From contig NZ_KQ948551.1 of NCBI RefSeq assembly GCF_001514125.1, positions 209,291 to 273,290 on the forward strand: a stretch of DNA of 64,000 nucleotides, read 5' to 3'. Under the pieces are notes generated by a model. That model worked only from the letters and a program-made list of their open reading frames with translations. It ran no database searches and was not told the origin of the DNA. The DNA comes from Streptomyces longwoodensis. GTDB taxonomy: Bacteria; Actinomycetota; Actinomycetes; Streptomycetales; Streptomycetaceae. Position numbers and translations under genes: made by a program. This document shows, in pieces, positions 56,783 through 64,000 of this stretch (positions are counted from its first letter, which is position 1; every line of letters begins with the position of its first letter).

Positions 56783-58372
56783 TCACTGGCACTTCCTGCC
56801 GCCGTTGATGCAGTTGACCATCTTGTTCATCAGGTTCGCGGAGAAGAAGTTGATGAAGTCGTTGTGGTCGGTCACCGGCTTGTGCAGCTGCTCCGGGAAG
56901 GTGTCCACCGCGTAGGGGTTGACCACCTGGCCGTTCTGGAGCTTGGGCGCCGGGACGTTGTAGACCAGCCGGACCTGGAGCTGCGGGATCGCCTTGAAGC
57001 CGTTGGCGCAGGTGCCGTCGGCCTGGACGAACGCCACGTGGGTGCGGTGGTTGGCGCTGTCGATGTTCTGGCCGTCCCAGCAGCTCTGGAAGTTGGTCGT
57101 GCGCACCACCTGGCTGCCCTGGGGGCAGATGGGGTACTTGTCGTGCAGCTGGACCTTGTTCTCGAAGCCGGTGCAGCTCCAGTTGACGTTGGCGTTGCCG
57201 AGGCCGTTGACGAAGGACTTGGCGTCACCGGTGATGATCCGCAGGGCCTGCGGCATCGCGACGACCTTGCCCCGCTTGTTGCCGACGAACTTCAGCTGGG
57301 CCTGGGCCGGCTGGAGGATCTTGCCGACGTTGCCCTCCTTGCCGCCGCCGTCGTTGTTCTGGTCGAAGTCCTTCGACCCGTCCTGGACGCGCAGCACCGG
57401 CCAGAAGTACGACGACTTGTCGCCCTGGTTCTGGCAGCTGCTCTCGGCACCGGCCAGCTCCTGGTCGCTGGCGAAGGCGTCGTTGTTCTGGTTGCCGACG
57501 TAGTCGTGCAGGTGGTGGGCGCCGTTGGTGACACCGGGCGCGACGATCACGTTGTCCGTGTTGTGGTTGTCGTTGCCGTTGGTGCCGCACCGGGTGGTGA
57601 AGCTGCCCGTGGAGCCCGACCGGCCGTTGGCGCGCAGGCCGTTGGTGCCCACGCCGAGCTGGGCGCTGCCGCCCTGGACCTTGGTGATGTCCACGAAGTC
57701 CGACGCCACCGGGCCGTTGCCGCCCTGTCCGCCGTTGCCCTGCTGCTGGCCGCCGTTGTTCTGACCGCCGTTGTTCTGGCCGCCGGTGTTGTTCTGCTGC
57801 CCGCCGGTGTTCTGCTGGCCGCCGGTGTTCTGCTGCCCGCCGGTGTTGTTCTGCTGCTGGCCGCCGTCGTTGTTGCCGCCGGCGTTGGTCTGCGGCTGGG
57901 CGGCCTGCGTGGTGCAGGCGGCGAGCTGCTTGAGCGCGTTGTCGAAGTTCCCGCCGACGCGCTGGATGTCGATGCGGATCCGGTCGATCGTCGCGGACCG
58001 CTTCTCCTTCAGGGGGCCGACGATCGCGTTCTGCACGAAGCTCGCGTCGTTGGTCTGCGCCTGGCGCGTGGAGGCGAGCCGGTTGTAGGCCTCGGTGATC
58101 TGCTTGTCGAGGTTCGCCAGCTCCCTGTCCACGCCGTAGCGCGCCGCCCGCGGCACGTTGGTCAGCTTCTGGCCCACGTCCGGGCAGGAGATGGTCGCCA
58201 CCTGCGCGGCGGCGGCCTTCGTCCGGTTCTGCTGCCACGGGTTGTTCGACTCGTGCGCAGAGGCGTAGAAGTTCGCCCAGATCAGCCCGCCCCCACCGAG
58301 CGCTAGGGCCGCCGATGCGGCTATGGCCTTGGTGGCCATCGACGAACGGCGTTTACGTGTGTTGCGTCCCAT
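56783..58372 (-). CDS. Secreted DUF1996 protein with Asn/Gly/Gln-rich linker
   Basis: A 529-residue exported protein, starting at ATG 58372 ([30 protein letters not shown]). Residues 50-160 are a helical domain ([29 protein letters not shown]). Residues about 165-230 are a low-complexity linker of [11 protein letters not shown] repeats. The DUF1996 domain follows, with [66 protein letters not shown] and a C-terminal [12 protein letters not shown]1996 proteins in fungi and actinomycetes are secreted and of unknown function, perhaps carbohydrate-active. The His/Asp set (HHLHDY) could bind metal or act in catalysis. Confidence 0.92.
   Translation of the reverse strand: MGRNTRKRRSSMATKAIAASAALALGGGGLIWANFYASAHESNNPWQQNRTKAAAAQVATISCPDVGQKLTNVPRAARYGVDRELANLDKQITEAYNRLASTRQAQTNDASFVQNAIVGPLKEKRSATIDRIRIDIQRVGGNFDNALKQLAACTTQAAQPQTNAGGNNDGGQQQNNTGGQQNTGGQQNTGGQQNNTGGQNNGGQNNGGQQQGNGGQGGNGPVASDFVDITKVQGGSAQLGVGTNGLRANGRSGSTGSFTTRCGTNGNDNHNTDNVIVAPGVTNGAHHLHDYVGNQNNDAFASDQELAGAESSCQNQGDKSSYFWPVLRVQDGSKDFDQNNDGGGKEGNVGKILQPAQAQLKFVGNKRGKVVAMPQALRIITGDAKSFVNGLGNANVNWSCTGFENKVQLHDKYPICPQGSQVVRTTNFQSCWDGQNIDSANHRTHVAFVQADGTCANGFKAIPQLQVRLVYNVPAPKLQNGQVVNPYAVDTFPEQLHKPVTDHNDFINFFSANLMNKMVNCINGGRKCQ
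57715..57890. repeat. Low-complexity Asn/Gly/Gln-coding repeats
   Basis: The plus strand shows imperfect 15-24-bp units built on GCCGGTGTTCTGCTG and GCCGTTGTTCTG, coding for GGQQNT and GGQNN units on the minus strand. They form the linker between the two halves of the DUF1996 protein. Confidence 0.8.
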
Positions 58373-58542
58373 GGAACTCCTCTGACTTCCTTGCGGGGCA
58401 GCATCGAGGCGCCCGACAGGAGTGAAGCGGCGCCTTTCCATACGGACGCCGCCCCACGTGTGTTCAGCCGTCTCAGGAATTCCTCAGGGACCCACGGGCC
58501 AGGTGCGACCCAACTCACCCACTCAGCACACCGGTTGGCGGG

Positions 58543-59196
58543 TCACCGGTCCCGGTCGAGGTGGGCGAGCACGGCCAGGACCCGGCGGTTGTCGTCGTCC
58601 GACACCTCCAGGCCCAGCTTGATGAAGATGTTGGCGGTGTGCTTGGCCACGGCCCGCTCCGTCACCACCAGCTTCCCGGCGATCGCCGCGTTGGACCGGC
58701 CCTGCGCCATCAGCTCCAGCACCTCCCGCTCGCGCGGCGTGAGCCGGTCCAGCGGCCGGTCCGCGCCGCCGCCCCGCGCCAGCAGCTGCTGGATCACCTG
58801 CGGGTCCATCGCCGTACCGCCCGCCGCTACCCGGCGCACCGCGTCCACGAACTGCTCCGCGTCGAACACCCGGTCCTTCAGCAGGTACCCCACCCCGCCC
58901 CGCCCGTCGGCCAGCAACTCCCGCGCGTACAACTGCTCGACGTGCTGCGAGAGCACCAGCACCGGCATGCCCGGCCGCTCCCGGCGCGCCCGCAGCGCGC
59001 ACTGCAGCCCCTCGTCGGTGTGGGTCGGCGGGAGCCGGACGTCGACCACCGCGACGTCCGGCTCCAGTTCCGCGAGGGCCCGCTGCAGCTCCGGCCCGGT
59101 CTCGACGGCGGCGGCGATCTCGAAGTCGTAGGCCTCCAGCAGCCGCACGAGCCCGTCCCGCAGCAGGAACAGGTCTTCGGCTAGGACAACGCGCAC
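58543..59196 (-). CDS. NarL/LuxR-family response regulator
   Basis: A 217-residue response regulator. The receiver has the acidic pair ED at residues 7-8, phosphorylation Asp52 in VAVVDVRLPP and Lys in VGYLLKDRV near 106. The LuxR-type helix-turn-helix is LTPREREVLELMAQGRSNAAIAGKLVVTERAVAKHTANIF (about 155-195). GTG 59196 lies 16 bp inside the end of the histidine kinase gene, so the two are coupled. Target genes are unknown. Confidence 0.95.
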   Translation of the reverse strand: MRVVLAEDLFLLRDGLVRLLEAYDFEIAAAVETGPELQRALAELEPDVAVVDVRLPPTHTDEGLQCALRARRERPGMPVLVLSQHVEQLYARELLADGRGGVGYLLKDRVFDAEQFVDAVRRVAAGGTAMDPQVIQQLLARGGGADRPLDRLTPREREVLELMAQGRSNAAIAGKLVVTERAVAKHTANIFIKLGLEVSDDDNRRVLAVLAHLDRDR

Positions 59197-60458
59197 GGAA
59201 TCTCCAGGGTCACCAGCGTGGGACCGCCCGCCGGGGAGCTGACGGCCAGGACGCCGTCGAACGTACCAAGCCGGCGCTCCACCCCGGCGAGCCCGGATCC
59301 CGTCCCGACCGTCGCCCCGCCCCGCCCGTTGTCCGTCACGGTGGCGCGCAGCATGCCGTCGGCGTGGTGCAGGTCGACCCAGATCCGGTCGGCGCCGGAG
59401 TGCTTGACCGCGTTGGTCAGCACCTCGCTCACCGCGAAGTACGCCGCCGACTCCACCGGCGCCTCCGGCCGGCCCGCGAGGTCCACGGACACCTCGGTGG
59501 CCACCGGCAGCCGCAGCGCCAACGCCCGCACGGCGTCGCCCAGTCCGCGCTCGGCCAGCACCGGCGGGTGGATGCCCCGCACCAGGTCGCGCAGCTCCGA
59601 CAGGGCCTCGGCGGAGGACTGCCGGGCCTGCGCCAGCAGCGCCCTGGCCCGCTCCGGGTCCTTGTCGATCAGCACCTCGACGGTGCCCAGGTCCATGCCC
59701 ATCGCCACCAGCCGGGCCTGCGCCCCGTCGTGCAGGTCGCGCTCGATCCGGCGCAGCTCGGCGGCCGAGGCGTCCACCGCGTCGCGCCGCGTCTCGGTCA
59801 GCACCCGTACCCGCTCGGCCAGTTCCTCCTGACTGGGGCTGAGCACCGCCCGGGTCAGCCGGAAGTGCGCGGTCAGCAGGTGCGGGCCGTAGCGGTAGCC
59901 GAGGAACAGGAACCCGCAGGCCAGCGGGACCGCCCCGAGCGCCGAGAACGGGCCGGACACCGGCAGGAAGGCGTACCAGTACGTGCCGCCCGGCGACTCG
60001 GCGTACGCCCGCCACAGGCCGAGCGCGAGCGCGAACCCCTCGACGGCGTAGAGCACCAGCACCGCCGGGAGCAGCGCGGTGAAGAAGCCGGCCGTCATGT
60101 CCACCGGCAGCAGCAGCACGTCCCGCCAGGTCTGCCGGTCGCGCAGCAGCGCGAAGGTGCGCGTCCACGGGTTGGCGCCCTCGGGGAGCGGACGGTACGC
60201 CGTCTCGATGCGCACCCCGCACCAGTCGGCGGCGAGCCTGCGCCGGGCGTCGGCGAAGGCCCGTACCGCCGCCAGCACCGCGGGCGTGGTGACGAGGCCG
60301 ACGCCGATCGGGATCAGGCCGATGGACAGCAGGGTCAGCACCAGGCACAGGATGCTCACCGGCAGCATGGCCACGGCCAGCGCCAGCCCCCGGACGGCGG
60401 CCAGCACCATGGCCCGGGTGCGCGCCCGGACCTCGTCGCTCCTCGAGTGGGTGTTCAT
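59181..60458 (-). CDS. Sensor histidine kinase (HisKA_3)
   Basis: A membrane-bound kinase of 425 residues starting at ATG 60458. The N-terminal half is the 'sensor domain' with about four to six helices (LALAVAMLPVSILCLVLTLLSIGLIPIGVGL, VDMTAGFFTALLPAVLVLYAVEG, SALGAVPLACGFLFLGY). The phosphoacceptor is His in RRIERDLHDGAQARLVAMG near residue 241. ATPase motifs are SEVLTNAVKHSGA (N-box) and TVTDNGRGGA, with GSGLAGVERRLG (G-box). It pairs with the NarL-type regulator that overlaps its end. The signal is unknown; a membrane or cell-envelope cue is likely for this sensor type. Confidence 0.95.
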   Translation of the reverse strand: MNTHSRSDEVRARTRAMVLAAVRGLALAVAMLPVSILCLVLTLLSIGLIPIGVGLVTTPAVLAAVRAFADARRRLAADWCGVRIETAYRPLPEGANPWTRTFALLRDRQTWRDVLLLPVDMTAGFFTALLPAVLVLYAVEGFALALGLWRAYAESPGGTYWYAFLPVSGPFSALGAVPLACGFLFLGYRYGPHLLTAHFRLTRAVLSPSQEELAERVRVLTETRRDAVDASAAELRRIERDLHDGAQARLVAMGMDLGTVEVLIDKDPERARALLAQARQSSAEALSELRDLVRGIHPPVLAERGLGDAVRALALRLPVATEVSVDLAGRPEAPVESAAYFAVSEVLTNAVKHSGADRIWVDLHHADGMLRATVTDNGRGGATVGTGSGLAGVERRLGTFDGVLAVSSPAGGPTLVTLEIPCALS

Positions 60459-60489
60459 GACGCCAGTCTGCCGACCCGCCGGACGCCGG

Positions 60490-61548
60490 TCACGGGGCCG
60501 AGGGCCCCGGTCGGGGGGTGGTGCCAGGTACACCGCCGGGCCCGTGCCCGGCCGCCGCGAGGACCTCGGCCTCGCGGTCCGGGTCCAGCCCCTTCGCCGT
60601 GCGGTCCGGCCGCATCGGCGCCGTGCCGCCGATCTCCCGCAGCCACGCCCAGGTGTCGGCGACGGTCTCCTCGACGGGGCGGCAGCGCAGGCCCGCCGCG
60701 AGCGCCCGCGACACGTCCGCGGCGTGCAGGTGGTCGTGCATCTCGCTGTCCGGCGGCACCCACACCGGCAGCTGGGTCCACGGCTCGACGCCCGCGTCCA
60801 GGATCACCCGCGGGTCGGTCCAGCACAGCTCGGCCGGTCCGCCGGTGACCGCGGCGCACGCCTGGAGCAGGGTGCCCATGGTGGCGTGCCCCGACGGCCC
60901 GACCAGCGTGTACGGACCGCCCAGCTCCCGCTCGGCCGCCCCCAGCGTCCACGCGGCGAGGTCGCGCACGTCGACGTACTGCAGGGGCAGGTCCCGCGGG
61001 CCCGGCGCGAGGACGCGGCCGCCGCGGGCGATCCGGGTCAGCCACCAGGGCAGCCGGCCGACGTTCTCGTACGGGCCGAGGATCAGCCCGCACCGCACCA
61101 GCAGGGAGCGGTCCTCGCCGAACTCCTGGACGGCGGCGATCTCGGCGCCCCGCTTGTCGCGCGCGTAGTCCGTGAGGTCCGCGTCCGGGTCGGCGCCCGA
61201 CACCAGCGGCGCGTCCTCGGTGTGACCGGCCGGGGCGGGCCAGGCGTACACCGAGGAGCTCGACACGTACGCGTACCGTCCGGCGCGGCCCCGCAGCAGC
61301 CGCGCCGACGCCCGCACCGCGCGCGGCGCCGCCGACCAGGTGTCGACCACGACGTCCCAGGTGTCCGTCGTCCCGGCGAGGGCGGCGAGCCCGTCGGGCG
61401 CCGTGCGGTCACCCCGCAACAGCCGGACCCCGGACGGTGGCTGGTGCCGTCCCCGGTTGAGGACGGTCACCTCCCATCCCCGCCCGAGGGCCGCCTCGAC
61501 GACGGCCCGTCCCACGAACTCGGTCCCACCCAGCACCAGAAGTCTCAT
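60490..61548 (-). CDS. NAD-dependent epimerase/dehydratase-family (extended SDR) protein
   Basis: A cytosolic 352-residue Rossmann enzyme. The cofactor loop is LLVLGGTEFVGRAVVEAAL (GxxxxxG, residues 5-16), then VTVLNRGRH. The catalytic region has YVSSSSVYAW (Ser) and DYARDKRGAE (Tyr-x-x-x-Lys, about residue 130). The substrate part (GLILGPYENVGRLPWWLTRIARGGRVLAPGP, LQYVDVRDLAAW) resembles the mRNA-binding/CSP41-like atypical SDR group. The substrate is unknown. It is 31 bp upstream of the histidine kinase gene, possibly in one transcript. Confidence 0.88.
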   Translation of the reverse strand: MRLLVLGGTEFVGRAVVEAALGRGWEVTVLNRGRHQPPSGVRLLRGDRTAPDGLAALAGTTDTWDVVVDTWSAAPRAVRASARLLRGRAGRYAYVSSSSVYAWPAPAGHTEDAPLVSGADPDADLTDYARDKRGAEIAAVQEFGEDRSLLVRCGLILGPYENVGRLPWWLTRIARGGRVLAPGPRDLPLQYVDVRDLAAWTLGAAERELGGPYTLVGPSGHATMGTLLQACAAVTGGPAELCWTDPRVILDAGVEPWTQLPVWVPPDSEMHDHLHAADVSRALAAGLRCRPVEETVADTWAWLREIGGTAPMRPDRTAKGLDPDREAEVLAAAGHGPGGVPGTTPRPGPSAP

Positions 61549-61608
61549 ACCGCCGACTGTGCCGGGTGCGGACGCGGGACGGAACGGCGCTCTGCCGTCA
61601 GCAGACGC

Positions 61609-62214
61609 TCAACGCCCGGCCGGCGGCACGTACTTGTAGCCGACCCGGCGCACCGTCTGGATCGACGCGCGGTGCGATGCGCCGAGCTTGCGGCGCAGCC
61701 GCGCCACGTGCACGTCGACGGTCCGGCCGTCCCCGACGTGCCCGTAGCCCCACACCGTGGTGACCAGCTGGTCGCGGGTGTGCACCCGGTGCGGGTGCGC
61801 GACGAGGTGGGCGAGCAGCTCGAACTCCAGGTACGTCAGGTCGAGTTCGCGTCCGTCGACCCACGCGGTGCGCTGCACGGGGTCGATCCGCACGAACGGC
61901 TCGGCCCCCGTCCGCGCCTCGGGCGCCTCCGATGTCTCGGACGCCTCGGGCGCCTCCGGGGCGTCGGGGACCGCCACCGGTAGGAACGGCGGCTGCTGGT
62001 CGGCCGGGACCAGCACCAGGTAGCCGATCATCGGCGGCTGCCCCGGCAGGGTGGGCAGGGTGTGCGGGGGAGCGGGCAGCCAGGTGGCGCCCGGCGGCAG
62101 GAAGTCCGTCACGTCCACCACCTCGTCCCGGTCGACGGCGCGCAGCCGGTGCCGGGCGGCGGACGGGACGGAGGGGAGCGTGGCGGCGGAGGACAGGGTA
62201 CGGGTGGTCGCCAT
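61609..62214 (-). CDS. Stand-alone OmpR-type winged-helix regulator
   Basis: A 201-residue DNA-binding protein without a phospho-receiver. The N-terminal half (residues 1-100) has unusual Pro/Ala-rich sequence including VVDVTDFLPPGATWLP and LPGQPPMIGYLVLVPADQQPPFLP and a Glu/Ala/Ser-rich stretch. The C-terminal Trans_reg_C domain reads VQRTAWVDGRELDLTYLEFELLAHLVAHPHRVHTRDQLVTTVWGY, then VDVHVARLRRKLGAS and VRRVGYKYVP. Such orphan regulators occur widely in Streptomyces. What it senses is unknown. A small cysteine-containing reading frame lies 97 bp upstream in the same direction. Confidence 0.9.
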   Translation of the reverse strand: MATTRTLSSAATLPSVPSAARHRLRAVDRDEVVDVTDFLPPGATWLPAPPHTLPTLPGQPPMIGYLVLVPADQQPPFLPVAVPDAPEAPEASETSEAPEARTGAEPFVRIDPVQRTAWVDGRELDLTYLEFELLAHLVAHPHRVHTRDQLVTTVWGYGHVGDGRTVDVHVARLRRKLGASHRASIQTVRRVGYKYVPPAGR

Positions 62215-62311
62215 GAGAGGTCAGCTTTCGCGCGAGAAGGTCGTCAGGGACGGACGTTCACTGCGCGCGGGCCGAAGGCCGGGCGTACGGCGTGGGAGGC
62301 CGTGGGCGGCG

Positions 62312-62437
62312 TTAGAGGGCCGGCGCGTTCGTCGCGCGGCAACACACCCGGTCGAAGTCGTGGTGCTGACGGGACGGCCAGAAGGGCTCGAGGTCAGGAC
62401 GACGACCCGTCGCGCTGCACCCCTGGTATCCGGTCAT
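62312..62437 (-). CDS. Putative leader peptide (41 aa) upstream of the winged-helix regulator
   Basis: ATG 62437 to TAA 62312 encodes 41 residues: it begins MTGYQGCSATGRRPDLEPF and ends SRQHHDFDRVCCRATNAPAL. The core SRQHHDFDRVCC resembles the actinobacterial leader-peptide pattern SRxHxDLxRVxSAxC found before sulfur-metabolism genes, with two adjacent Cys codons. It sits in the 350-bp gap (62215-62564) before the regulator gene and after the HEAT-repeat gene, the only gene-like element there. The ribosome binding site is weak (AATGGGGCC). Translation is unproven. Confidence 0.45.
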   Translation of the reverse strand: MTGYQGCSATGRRPDLEPFWPSRQHHDFDRVCCRATNAPAL

Positions 62438-62564
62438 GGCCCCATTGAAGCAGACACCGGTGCCGGAGAGGAGTCTCCTTCCACACCCTGGACGCCGGGC
62501 ATCGCCATTCGGACACCCGGTGGCGGGCGGTGGGGGTACCGGTCGGCACCCGGCCGCCCGGCCG

Positions 62565-64000
62565 TCAGCCGACGGGTTCCGCCGTGGCCAGCAGCGTGCG
62601 GACGGCGTCCCGCAGCACGTCGTCGGGATGGGGCCCGTCGTCCGGGCCCAGGCCGCTGACGACCCGGCGGTCCGCGTCCGCCACCTCCCGCAGCGGGGCC
62701 GTGGCCCAGCGGGGGAGCAGGCCCATCCGGGTCAGCTCCCGCACGGCGTCGAGCCGACTCCGGTGGTAGCCCTCGCCGGCGGCCGCCCGCCGTGCGAGCG
62801 GCTCCACGGTGTCCTCCGTGCGGCCGGTGACGCGCCACACCGCGCGGGCGGCCGCGGCCCGGACCTCGGTCGGGGTGCCGGGCGTGAGGCGTTCCTCCGC
62901 CCAGGGCAGCAGGGGAGTTCCCGCGGGGCCGAGGTCGCCGACGAAGTCGAGCCAGGTCCCGGGCCCCTCGGCCCGCAGCCGGTCTAGGGCCGGCCCGGGG
63001 TCCCCCGTCACCCGGTGGTGGGCCATCGCGGCGTACAGCGCGACCGTGGAGTGCCCCCCGCCGGTCGCCTCGGCCAGCAGCGCCCGCGCGGCCCGGTCAC
63101 CGGCGGCCGGACCCAGGGCGCCGAGCAGCGCGACCGCCGTCCACGCGTGACCGCCCTCGTAGCGGGAGACCAGCGGCACGACGTCGTCCACCGCCGCCAC
63201 CGCCACGGCCGGGTACCGCTCCAGCACCCGGAGGAGGTCCGGGTGACCGTGCCCGATCCGCCGGGCGACCGCCCGGGCCACGGGCAGCGCGGCCGCCCCG
63301 AACGCCTCCGTCACCGCTGCGGCGGCCCGCGCCACGCGGTACGCGCCGGGCGGCGGACCGGGCGCGCCCTCCACCAGGCGTACGGCCTCCTCGACGGACT
63401 CGGGCGCGCCCGCCACGGCGAGCACCGTGACCGCCTCGGTCCGCACCGGCACGTCCCGCGCCAGCAGCGGCCGTACCCGGTCCCGCACGGGTGCGTGCAG
63501 CCCGGGCGGCAGCGCGCGGCACAGGCGCGCGAGGCGCAGCAGCTGCCAGGGCGGGTCCTCGGCGTCCAGCTCGCGCAACGCCCAGGGCAGCGCGCCGGCT
63601 TCACGGTCGCGCCAGTGCTCGGTGACCTCGAAGGCGAGGGGCACGCCCGCGGCCGCCGCCCGCAGGGCCGCCCCGGGGTCCGCCAACAGCCGGTCGCCGA
63701 GGCGCTCGTGGCGCCCCGGCCACTGCGGGGCCTCGTCGAGCTCGTACGGGATCTCCCCGTACGCCCGCGCGCAGACGTCCACCAGGTCGTCGGGGAAGGG
63801 CGGACCGGTGGTGCGCAGCAGGTCCTCGGCCGCGGCGAGCCGGACCTCGGGCGCGGGGTCGGTGAGCAGGGGGTGCCGCCAGGCGCCGTCGCCCGGGTCG
63901 AGCAGCGCCAGCGCGGTCACGAGGTGGCCCCGTACGGCCGGTTCGGGCTCGGCCGCGAGGCGCGCACGCAGCAGGGGTACGACGTCCGTCCGGCCGCAGG
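62565..64000 (-). CDS. HEAT-repeat-like protein (5' end beyond window)
   Basis: The frame runs from the TGA at 62565-62567 to the window edge without stop, more than 478 residues; an internal GTG at 63920 is not a convincing start because the repeat pattern continues before it (VVPLLRARLAAEPEPAVRGHLV). The sequence consists of helical pairs such as PAPEVRLAAAEDLLRTTG, APVRDRVRPLLARDVPVRTEAVTVLAVAG and PTEVRAAAARAVWRVTG, typical of HEAT/armadillo-like scaffolds. No catalytic motif is seen. Function is unknown; it may bind proteins. Confidence 0.8.
   Translation of the reverse strand, partial: CGRTDVVPLLRARLAAEPEPAVRGHLVTALALLDPGDGAWRHPLLTDPAPEVRLAAAEDLLRTTGPPFPDDLVDVCARAYGEIPYELDEAPQWPGRHERLGDRLLADPGAALRAAAAGVPLAFEVTEHWRDREAGALPWALRELDAEDPPWQLLRLARLCRALPPGLHAPVRDRVRPLLARDVPVRTEAVTVLAVAGAPESVEEAVRLVEGAPGPPPGAYRVARAAAAVTEAFGAAALPVARAVARRIGHGHPDLLRVLERYPAVAVAAVDDVVPLVSRYEGGHAWTAVALLGALGPAAGDRAARALLAEATGGGHSTVALYAAMAHHRVTGDPGPALDRLRAEGPGTWLDFVGDLGPAGTPLLPWAEERLTPGTPTEVRAAAARAVWRVTGRTEDTVEPLARRAAAGEGYHRSRLDAVRELTRMGLLPRWATAPLREVADADRRVVSGLGPDDGPHPDDVLRDAVRTLLATAEPVG

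Noticed and set aside
57715..57890. CRISPR or regulatory repeat array
   Set aside because: The repeats code in frame for an Asn/Gly/Gln linker of the DUF1996 protein.
58475..58484. AGGAATTCCT palindrome before the DUF1996 gene as an operator
   Set aside because: Only a 10-bp core, more than 100 bp from the start, with no matching regulator; too short to support.

Overview
The window is high-GC chromosomal DNA with the codon bias of Streptomyces: third positions are almost all G or C, GTG starts are common, and twin-arginine and lipobox signal peptides are frequent. The order glnA2, glnE, malR, malEFG, aglA, amylase, amylopullulanase matches what I remember of the S. coelicolor core chromosome around SCO2226-SCO2241. 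That match is from memory, not from a search. I see no tRNA, rRNA, insertion sequence, prophage or CRISPR array. This is core genome with a few exporters and regulators mixed in.

Layout, left to right. 1-8.4 kb: end of a TetR regulator, a primase/polymerase-like protein, an iron-uptake operon efeO-efeB-efeU plus a lipoprotein behind two iron boxes, a PhzF-like enzyme, a small secreted protein, heme oxygenase and methionine aminopeptidase. 8.4-12.7 kb: a conserved small protein, an MFS exporter, F420-dependent NADP reductase and a site-2 protease homologue. 12.9-23.2 kb: a large SARP-type regulator (BTAD, NB-ARC, TPR), a DrrAB-like ABC exporter preceded by SARP-style direct repeats, two MFS exporters, a membrane endonuclease/phosphatase-fold protein and a TetR regulator. 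23.3-27.9 kb: panB, a secreted sedolisin, and a coupled DUF3105/DUF305 pair.

28-34 kb is a nitrogen and polyamine stretch: glnA2 (glutamine-synthetase-like, probably gamma-glutamylpolyamine synthetase), an acetyltransferase, a fold-type Orn/Lys/Arg decarboxylase, a VOC protein and a DUF72 protein. glnE (glutamine synthetase adenylyltransferase) follows at 34.5 kb, overlapping a PAP2-family membrane protein end to end.

38.5-52.4 kb is a complete maltodextrin system: LacI-type repressor MalR, importer MalEFG, cytoplasmic alpha-glucosidase, secreted alpha-amylase and a 1797-residue secreted amylopullulanase with two GH13 domains. CTTGCAG/CTTGCTN-type heptamers, in direct or inverted arrangement, lie before malE, before the amylase and before the amylopullulanase. 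They suggest one MalR regulon in which secreted enzymes cut starch, MalEFG imports the maltodextrins and AglA hydrolyses them.

52.4-64 kb holds a tautomerase-family isomerase, a TetR regulator, a membrane protein with a degenerate ECF-sigma-like N-terminus, a TPR protein, a lipoprotein, a DUF1996 secreted protein with an Asn/Gly/Gln-rich linker, a two-component system, an NAD-dependent epimerase-like protein, a stand-alone OmpR-type DNA-binding protein preceded by a possible leader peptide, and a HEAT-repeat protein cut by the window edge.
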